From Treponema sp. (GTDB lineage Bacteria > Spirochaetota > Spirochaetia > Treponematales > Breznakiellaceae): a stretch of 19,899 nt of DNA. Position numbers and translations under genes: made by a program. Under the pieces are notes generated by a model that had not been told where the DNA came from, made no database searches, and worked only from the letters and a program-made list of their open reading frames with translations. Location of the stretch: the NCBI GenBank assembly GCA_031258505.1, contig JAIRMT010000158.1, positions 1-19,899 on the forward strand, written 5' to 3'. Positions 15,194 to 19,899 of this stretch are shown here, piece after piece (within the stretch, counting starts at the first letter, position 1; each line of letters begins with the position of its first letter).

Positions 15194-16219
15194 ATGAAAA
15201 TTCTTGGTATTGAATCGTCTTGCGACGAATGTGCTGCTGCGGTAGTTGAGGATGGTAAGCAGGTTTTATCCAATATAGTGGCAACCCAGATTCCGTTTCA
15301 TGCGCGTTACAACGGCGTGGTTCCTGAAATAGCGAGTCGTATGCACACTGAATGGATATACTCGGTTGTGGAAGAAGCCTTGAACACGGCGAATCTAGGT
15401 CCGGCTGATATTGAAGGCGTTGCCGCAACAGCCCAGCCAGGGCTGCTTGGTTCCCTGCTCGTGGGTCTCAATTTTGCCAAAGCCTTTGCCTGGGCGCGAC
15501 AGATACCGTTCATCGCCGTTGACCACATGCTTGCCCACCTTTACGCCTCGCAGTTAACGGACGTGGAAGTAAGCTACCCCTTTCTCGGCCTGCTTGCTTC
15601 CGGCGGCCATAGCATTATCTGCCGCGTTGATGCTTTTGATATGGTTAGCGTATTGGGAACCACCATTGATGATGCAGTGGGCGAAGCCTTTGACAAGGTG
15701 TCAAAGCACTACGGGTTTGGCTATCCGGGCGGGGCGGTCATTGACAAACTGGCAAAAAACGGCGACGACTCTGCTTTTGACTTTCCCCTGCCCAGTCTGC
15801 ACAAGGGGCAACATCGCTACGATGTGTCGTATTCAGGACTGAAGACCGCTGTCATAAACCAACTAGAACAGTTTCGCCGGAAGGGGACCACGGCGTCTGA
15901 CACCGAGACCGCGAACATCGCCGCCTCGTTTCAGAAAACCGCTGTGGAAATCCTGCTGCGCGCCCTTTTCCGGGCTGTTAAAGACACGGGCCTGACAAGC
16001 ATAGTCGCGGGAGGCGGAGTGGCTGCCAACTCGTACCTGCGTTCCCGCCTTGCCGAGTGTCGGGAACTCCGCTGTATCTTTCCGCCCCTGAATCTCTGCG
16101 GAGATAACGGGGCTATGATTGCTGGCTTGGGCTATCAATACCTTGCGCGGGGAGATAAATCCCCCCTCAACGTGGTCGTCTCAGCGCGGGTCAAGGCGTT
16201 TAAGCGCCCCTATCGCTGA
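15194..16219 (+). CDS. tsaD: tRNA N6-threonylcarbamoyladenosine transferase TsaD
   Basis: This 341-residue ASKHA-fold enzyme transfers the threonylcarbamoyl group to A37 of ANN-decoding tRNAs, acting with TsaB and TsaE. It begins MKILGIESSCDE as in the family. The iron-binding HxxxH is DHMLAHLYAS with H111 and H115. Other marks are GLLGSLLVG, LASGGHS, GEAFDKVSK, YPGGAVID, SYSGLKTAV and the C-terminal GGGVAAN and CGDNGAMIAGLG. It is complete. The ATG has no clear Shine-Dalgarno sequence and lies 9 nt after the deacetylase stop, so translation probably depends on coupling. Its stop codon directly abuts the stop codon of the convergent zinc-ribbon gene, with no bases between. Confidence 0.98.
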   Translation: MKILGIESSCDECAAAVVEDGKQVLSNIVATQIPFHARYNGVVPEIASRMHTEWIYSVVEEALNTANLGPADIEGVAATAQPGLLGSLLVGLNFAKAFAWARQIPFIAVDHMLAHLYASQLTDVEVSYPFLGLLASGGHSIICRVDAFDMVSVLGTTIDDAVGEAFDKVSKHYGFGYPGGAVIDKLAKNGDDSAFDFPLPSLHKGQHRYDVSYSGLKTAVINQLEQFRRKGTTASDTETANIAASFQKTAVEILLRALFRAVKDTGLTSIVAGGGVAANSYLRSRLAECRELRCIFPPLNLCGDNGAMIAGLGYQYLARGDKSPLNVVVSARVKAFKRPYR

Positions 16220-16567
16220 TTACTGCGCAATCATGCGCAACAAAAACACGAGCGCTCCCGCGAAAGCCGCGCCGCTAATAAGGTAAACCCACAGAGGCAG
16301 AGCGTCTGTGGACTGAGACCTATTCGGTACATGCTCCATAGGTCTGGGTTGCGCTGATGTTTTTGGCGCGGAATAGCCGCAGGAAGGACAGCCGTTGTCA
16401 AAAAGGCTGACCTCACCCACAAAATTACAGACAGGACAGCGAACCGAGGTAAAGCTTCTGCCGCACTTGGGACACTCACTCGCATCCTGCTCAACCTCGG
16501 CTCCACAATTATCACAATAAAACTTTGGTTTTTGTTTAGACCCTTTGTGAAACAGGCGCATCGGCAT
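16220..16567 (-). CDS. Membrane-anchored double zinc-ribbon protein
   Basis: This 115-residue protein carries two CxxC-x(n)-CxxC zinc ribbons, one with Cys 18, 21, 32 and 35 and the second with Cys 44, 47, 60 and 63. A polar linker and one C-terminal membrane helix at about 90-110 (LPLWVYLISGAAFAGALVFL) follow. It is thus tail-anchored with the ribbons probably in the cytoplasm. The ATG comes directly after the TAA of the FmdB-type gene, with AGG inside that gene's end. ATG 16561 is an alternative start. No enzymatic motif is visible. The role is unknown, and it is paired with another zinc ribbon in the same operon. Confidence 0.8.
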   Translation of the reverse strand: MPMRLFHKGSKQKPKFYCDNCGAEVEQDASECPKCGRSFTSVRCPVCNFVGEVSLFDNGCPSCGYSAPKTSAQPRPMEHVPNRSQSTDALPLWVYLISGAAFAGALVFLLRMIAQ

Positions 16568-16873
16568 TTAGCCTGCAACTTTTTCAGCCTTATCGCTGAC
16601 AGGCGTATCACTCTTAGCAACACTGGGAGCGCTGCTTTCAGCGACTACTGGTTTATCATCAGGTTTTGGTTTTGCGGGTTCACTCGCGTTTTTACCACTC
16701 TTGTCAGTAACATAGAAACCAGAACCCTTAAAGATGATACCACTTCCACCATTGATGAGACGGCGCAGTTCTTTTCCGCACTTTGGGCAGGTTTTCAAAG
16801 GCGTGTCGCTCATGCTCTGAAAGACATCAAAGGTATGACCGCACATTTTGCACTCATATTCATAAGTAGGCAT
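16568..16873 (-). CDS. FmdB-family zinc ribbon protein
   Basis: This 101-residue protein has an FmdB-type putative regulatory zinc ribbon at residues 1-57: the MPTYEYECKMCGHTF start, Cys 8/11 and Cys 29/32, then the family's GSGFYVTDK ending. The C-terminal 40 residues are a low-complexity Lys/Pro/Ser/Ala tail, as often seen. The family was named for a formamidase regulator, but its members have no proven general function. The ATG is preceded by AGAGGA. It lies 29 nt after the HD phosphohydrolase gene and directly abuts the next zinc-ribbon gene, so the three form one operon. Confidence 0.9.
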   Translation of the reverse strand: MPTYEYECKMCGHTFDVFQSMSDTPLKTCPKCGKELRRLINGGSGIIFKGSGFYVTDKSGKNASEPAKPKPDDKPVVAESSAPSVAKSDTPVSDKAEKVAG

Positions 16874-16902
16874 TCTTCTATTCCTCTATTTAGAAAGATT
16901 TA

Positions 16903-18198
16903 TCAAAAATATAACGAGAATCCTTTGGAAAGGGAATCACTGACCTGTAACACATTCAATAGGTCGTCTAGCGTTGAACACATGGCTTTTTCGTGAGCCG
17001 GGTCCACAAACACGCGGACAACACGCAAGGCTTTTTTGAATGAGTCAATGGTTTCAGCAGTGAAAACGCCGGCGCTGTGTTCTTTGTCTCCGTGTATGGC
17101 AAGGCCAGTTTCAAAGCTAATCGGTTCTGGTACATCAATGATGAGTTCATCGGGACGAATACGCAGTCGCGCCGCCAATTCTTGCTCAAGATGGTAACGT
17201 TTGTCGATGTCAGCAAGCTCCTGGTGCTGTTCTTCGTTATAGAGAAATTCAGCGGCAACAACATAGAGGCGTCCATCCCGCACTTTTGCCCCCAGGGAGA
17301 ATAGCGGTTCGCCGTATGACGCGCCGCAGCTTTGCGCGCGCTCGGCAAGCAGGGTAAACAACCCATGGTCATCCAGGTTATAAAGCTCTTCCTTCGCTAT
17401 GCGCTGGTTTTTGAGCGCGCCAGTAAGCGCCTTCTTAATCATAGCCGTAGCTGAACGCACCGCCGGATGCCAGTAGACCGCGCGGTACATGAGATATTTT
17501 GAAAACAGAACGGATTCTACACTCGGAATCGCCCGCGCATCAATGAGCAGACCCTGTTCTGAATCAGGCCATAGGCGCGAAAGGATGAAATCAACATCCT
17601 GCGCTCCATAAGGCACCCCGCAATAACGGGCATCGCGGTTCAGATAATCAAGTTTGTCCGGGTCAAGCGCCCCTGAAAGCAGCTTCCGGTAAAAATGCAG
17701 CTCCTGATTGCCGAATGTGGGTAAGCTGGTATCAATGATGGCTGCGCTCATGTACGGGTCAGCGCCAGTATCTCCAACCAGACTTTTCATCGGCTCGGTG
17801 AGGATGAGCTTGCCAGTAAGTTCCTCGTGGGAAGCAAGGGGCAGTTCTTTGAGAGAATGGGTATAGGGAAAGTGTCCCAGATCGTGAAGCAAGGCAGCGC
17901 AGAGAAAAGAACGCGCGCCTTCAGCACTCAGCCATGAGTCAGCGCCGCGTCCAGCAAGATGTATAAGCAGCCTCCTCGCAAGATGGTAGACGCCGATGGA
18001 ATGAGCCGCGCGGGTATGAGTTGCGCCGGGATATACGATGTGAGTCGGTCCAAGCTGGAGAATCCGGTGCAGGCGCATGAAACATGGCGATGAACTCAGC
18101 GCCTCAAGCGCTGAACTGAGGTATATGTGTCCCCAAAGCACATCGCGGATTGGGGCATTGAAATTCCGCTCAAGCGCGGCATGGATAGTGTCATTCAT
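16903..18198 (-). CDS. HD-domain phosphohydrolase (dGTPase/SAMHD1-like)
   Basis: This 431-residue HD-superfamily metal-dependent phosphohydrolase, YdhJ/SAMHD1-related, is likely to act on a deoxynucleotide or another nucleotide phosphate. The N-terminus has QLGPTHIVYPGATHTRAAHS (H66 as first metal ligand), then LLHDLGHFPYTH (H105, D106) and ALDPDKLDYLNRDARYCGV, which carries the last Asp and the family's D-x-x-D-Y-L-x-R-D block. The region beyond about 230 is a helical C-terminal domain without a named motif. No Shine-Dalgarno sequence precedes the ATG. An extended -10 box is placed so that transcription should start at the ATG itself. It is the first gene of an operon with two zinc-ribbon genes. 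Substrate specificity is not evident. Confidence 0.88.
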   Translation of the reverse strand: MNDTIHAALERNFNAPIRDVLWGHIYLSSALEALSSSPCFMRLHRILQLGPTHIVYPGATHTRAAHSIGVYHLARRLLIHLAGRGADSWLSAEGARSFLCAALLHDLGHFPYTHSLKELPLASHEELTGKLILTEPMKSLVGDTGADPYMSAAIIDTSLPTFGNQELHFYRKLLSGALDPDKLDYLNRDARYCGVPYGAQDVDFILSRLWPDSEQGLLIDARAIPSVESVLFSKYLMYRAVYWHPAVRSATAMIKKALTGALKNQRIAKEELYNLDDHGLFTLLAERAQSCGASYGEPLFSLGAKVRDGRLYVVAAEFLYNEEQHQELADIDKRYHLEQELAARLRIRPDELIIDVPEPISFETGLAIHGDKEHSAGVFTAETIDSFKKALRVVRVFVDPAHEKAMCSTLDDLLNVLQVSDSLSKGFSLYF

Positions 18199-18204
18199 AG
18201 AAAA

Positions 18205-18213
18205 AGTATACCA
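18205..18213 (-). promoter_or_regulatory. Extended -10 promoter of the HD gene, leaderless
   Basis: On the minus strand TGGTATACT (extended -10) is followed by TTTTCT and then the ATG at 18198. The predicted transcript start, seven bases past the box, is the A of that ATG. The -35 region is poor (TCTTTC), as allowed for an extended -10 promoter. Confidence 0.5.
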
Positions 18214-18245
18214 TACCGCACCTATGCGAAAGACCGGCTATTGAA

Positions 18246-18251
18246 TATAAT
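18246..18251 (+). promoter_or_regulatory. -10 box of the Gfo/Idh/MocA gene
   Basis: TATAAT lies in an AT-rich stretch 35 bases before the ATG at 18286, and AAAGGAG (18269-18275) serves as the ribosome-binding site. No clear -35 box is seen. The promoter is divergent from that of the HD gene about 30 bp away. Confidence 0.45.
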
Positions 18252-18285
18252 TAGTTTATCTTTACAACAAAGGAGCTATTAACAA

Positions 18286-19359
18286 ATGGCTAAACTGAAA
18301 GTCGGAATCGTGGGCTGCGGCGGTATCGCTAACCAGAAGCACCTACCTTCGATTAAAAAAGCAGGACTTGCCGACATAGTCGCGTTTTGTGATATCGTAA
18401 AAGAGCGCGCTGAAAAGTCCGCCAAAGAATACGGCGCTGACAATGCCAAAGTCTTCACGGATTACAAAGAATTGATTAAAGAAAAGCTGGACGCAGTGTA
18501 TGTTTGTACGCCTAATCGTTCTCACAGCGACATCTCGGTCGCGGCGCTAAACGCAGGTAAGCACGTGCTTTGCGAAAAGCCTATGGCAATCAATTATGCT
18601 GAAGCTGAGAGAATGCTTGAGGCCTCCAAAACGAGCGGTAAACTGCTCACCATTGGCTATCAAAGCCGGTATCGCAGCGACAGCCAGTACCTCAAGCGCG
18701 AGTGTGATGCTGGGGAGTTAGGCGAGATATACTATGCCAAAGCCAAAGCCATACGCCGCCGCGCTGTGCCTACATGGGGCGTTTTCCTCAACGAGTATGA
18801 GCAGGGCGGCGGGCCTCTCATCGACATCGGAACCCACGCGCTTGACCTCACCCTCTGGACCATGAACAACTACAAGCCTAAGTCTGTAGTTGGCACGGTG
18901 TATCACAAACTCAACAATGAAGTTGAGTCTGCTAATGCCTTTGGTCCCTGGAAGCCCGAAGAGTTCACTGTTGAAGACAGCGCCTTTGGTTTCATTATCA
19001 TGGAGAATGGCGCGACCATCACCCTTGAGGCAGCCTGGGCGCTCAACACTCTTGATGTGCTTGAAGCTAGCACTGTGCTTTGCGGAACTAAAGCGGGCGC
19101 TGATATGTACAAAGGTCTCACCATTAACGGCGTGAAGCATAACCGCCAATACACCGCCGCGCCTGACCTCAGGAAAGGCGGCGTGGCTTTTTTTGAAGGT
19201 TCCGACGATTCTCCCGAAGTCATTGAGCAGTACACCTTCCTCAACGCCATTCAGGGCAAGGGCAAGCTCGTGGTTCTGCCGGAGCAAGCCATTGTTGTAA
19301 CCCGCATCCTCGAAGCCATCTACGAATCAGCTAAACAGAACAAGCAGATTGTGTTTTAG
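18286..19359 (+). CDS. Gfo/Idh/MocA-family NAD(P)-dependent oxidoreductase
   Basis: This 357-residue cytoplasmic dehydrogenase is of the glucose-fructose oxidoreductase/inositol dehydrogenase family, oxidising a hydroxyl of a sugar or cyclitol with NAD(P). The Rossmann motif is GIVGCGGIAN (7-16). The family signature is CEKPMA with K98 of the catalytic EKP motif. The active-site block is DIGTHALDL with D180 and H184. The C-terminal domain (about 125-357) supplies substrate binding and oligomer contacts. The gene is complete, with a strong ribosome-binding site and its own promoter, and no sugar gene next to it. The substrate cannot be told. A mobile element has inserted right after its stop codon, separating it from its terminator. 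Confidence 0.93.
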   Translation: MAKLKVGIVGCGGIANQKHLPSIKKAGLADIVAFCDIVKERAEKSAKEYGADNAKVFTDYKELIKEKLDAVYVCTPNRSHSDISVAALNAGKHVLCEKPMAINYAEAERMLEASKTSGKLLTIGYQSRYRSDSQYLKRECDAGELGEIYYAKAKAIRRRAVPTWGVFLNEYEQGGGPLIDIGTHALDLTLWTMNNYKPKSVVGTVYHKLNNEVESANAFGPWKPEEFTVEDSAFGFIIMENGATITLEAAWALNTLDVLEASTVLCGTKAGADMYKGLTINGVKHNRQYTAAPDLRKGGVAFFEGSDDSPEVIEQYTFLNAIQGKGKLVVLPEQAIVVTRILEAIYESAKQNKQIVF

Positions 19360-19362
19360 TAA

Positions 19363-19488
19363 CCCATGTTACGCAGGAAGAAAAAGCGGTAAGAATTGGT
19401 CATCGAATGGACGCTAAGATACGCGAATATTTCATTGCGTTCATTCGCGTCATTCGATGATCTTTTTCTTTCCGGCGCGTAAGATGAG
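19363..19488 (-). mobile_element. MITE-like palindromic element, copy 2 (inverted)
   Basis: This 126-nt element is the reverse complement of the element at 7594-7735, nearly identical in both arms, with a shorter central loop. The termini are CCCATGTTACGC and GCGTAAGATGAG. It is flanked by the 7-bp direct repeat TTAGTAA (19356-19362 and 19489-19495), different from the repeat around copy 1. The stop codon of the oxidoreductase gene lies in the left direct repeat. There is no coding capacity. Confidence 0.72.
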
Positions 19489-19497
19489 TTAGTAAAG

Positions 19498-19524
19498 AAA
19501 CCCCGCCATGAATGGCGGGGTTTT
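19498..19524. terminator. Strong rho-independent terminator
   Basis: The stem AACCCCGCCAT/ATGGCGGGGTT is perfect and GC-rich with a two-base apex, followed by TTTTG on the plus strand and TTTCTTT on the minus strand, so it may work both ways. Without the mobile element it would lie about 8 nt after the oxidoreductase stop codon. Confidence 0.85.
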
Positions 19525-19545
19525 GCGTATGCGGGGGAAATCCCC

Positions 19546-19656
19546 TCAAGCATACTTGGGAACCAGCCTTTGCCCGCGCCTGCTGATGTTTGGATGTTTG
19601 GAATCAAGAGCCAGAACCTGGCCTCGCATGAGGCGTTGCGCGCCGCAAGCAAACAT
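19546..19656 (-). CDS. Possible 36-residue small protein
   Basis: ATG 19656 to TGA 19546 encodes a basic peptide with RGQVLALDSKHPNISRRGQR and LVPKYA at the C-terminus. The composition looks protein-like, and the bidirectional terminator follows within about 25 nt, as expected for a real gene. There is no good ribosome-binding site (AGGG lies too close), and I recognise no family. An internal ATG (residue 10) is an alternative start. It could equally be untranslated leader or a chance frame. Confidence 0.22.
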   Translation of the reverse strand: MFACGAQRLMRGQVLALDSKHPNISRRGQRLVPKYA

Positions 19657-19699
19657 TGCCCTGCGCGTTTCAAGACAAAAATAAATTCTTTACAGGCGC

Positions 19700-19728
19700 T
19701 TGCGCAATAGGTGAGAAACCGCTACACT
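19700..19728 (+). promoter_or_regulatory. Candidate promoter before the heptamer-repeat frame
   Basis: TTGCGC (19700-19705) and TACACT (19723-19728) are 17 bp apart. The predicted transcript start is A19735, which is the A of an in-frame ATG, again leaderless. Confidence 0.4.
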
Positions 19729-19734
19729 ATGTCT

Positions 19735-19875
19735 ATGCGTTTGATTAAGGCAGGCATCACTACAAATTCGGCTCCCGGCTCCCGGCTCCCGGCTCCCGGC
19801 TCCCGGCTCCCGGCTCCCGGCTCCCGGCTCCCGGCTCCCGGCTCCCGGCTCCCGGCTCCCATTATCCTCTCATAA
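19735..19875 (+). CDS. Short frame containing the GGCTCCC repeats
   Basis: ATG 19735 (or 19729) opens a frame reading MRLIKAGITTNS, then four APGSRLP heptads from the heptamer repeats, and ends at TAA 19873-19875. As it stands it would give 46 residues. Because the repeat unit is 7 nt, gain or loss of one unit would switch to frames that remain open to the window edge, so this may be the 5' end of a larger, phase-variable gene. No family is recognisable. The repeat may equally be non-coding. Confidence 0.25.
   Translation: MRLIKAGITTNSAPGSRLPAPGSRLPAPGSRLPAPGSRLPAPIILS
19770..19860 (+). repeat. Thirteen perfect GGCTCCC tandem heptamers
   Basis: Ninety-one bases consist of exactly thirteen GGCTCCC units with no mismatch. 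The perfection implies recent expansion or active slippage. Confidence 0.95.
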
Positions 19876-19899
19876 CAACACGGTTAGTCAAGAACCTAT

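Noticed and set aside
19356..19673. 105-codon minus-strand frame through the element and terminator
   Set aside because: It reads through a palindromic element, a strong terminator and a direct repeat, so it cannot be a conserved gene.
1..19899. tRNA, rRNA or known riboswitch
   Set aside because: Reading the intergenic stretches showed no cloverleaf, rRNA signature or riboswitch core that I could support.

Overview
The window comes from a bacterium with an outer membrane, of about 50% GC. My best guess is a treponeme-like spirochaete of the gut type. That rests on overall style (many sugar ABC importers, loosely defined lipoboxes, small palindromic repeats, several start codons without a Shine-Dalgarno sequence) and not on a decisive marker. 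Housekeeping genes (dnaE, ychF, tsaD, pepT) alternate with visibly eroding accessory DNA.

Layout. Positions 1-148 (minus) hold the N-terminal part of a transposase-like gene that runs off the left edge. Right beside it is a sugar-binding protein gene whose 5' end is missing, followed by its two intact permease genes (1301-3070). A palindromic repeat and a promoter lead into dnaE (3230-6865), which has an in-frame 27-nt triplication near its C-terminus, and a HAD phosphatase gene (6875-7543). A repeat-rich stretch (7544-8168) contains a mobile palindromic element, a perfect hairpin and seven 21-nt tandem units. It precedes a 3'-truncated YtfQ-type binding-protein gene (8169-8645). A DUF4867/cupin-like gene with its own promoter follows (8718-9365).

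A minus-strand block (12998-9414) reads ychF, pepT, a small lipoprotein and an acyltransferase, with the last three tightly coupled. Positions 13000-13840 are a decayed intergenic tract. Then come a membrane-anchored divergent polysaccharide deacetylase with a long Gly/Ser/Thr/Val minisatellite linker (13841-15184) and tsaD (15194-16219). A second minus-strand operon (18198-16220) holds an HD phosphohydrolase, an FmdB-type zinc ribbon and a membrane-anchored double zinc ribbon. A Gfo/Idh/MocA dehydrogenase (18286-19359) follows. The window ends with a second, inverted copy of the mobile element, a strong terminator and thirteen tandem GGCTCCC heptamers inside a possible 5' coding region.

The most unusual material is structural. 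(1) A small non-coding palindromic element is present twice in opposite orientation, each copy flanked by its own direct repeat and each inserted between a gene and a hairpin or terminator. (2) Minisatellites lie inside genes (dnaE, the deacetylase) and at a putative start of a gene. (3) Several genes lacking a Shine-Dalgarno sequence have a promoter placed so that the predicted transcript starts at or within 3 nt of the ATG. No defence, CRISPR or biosynthetic system is visible.
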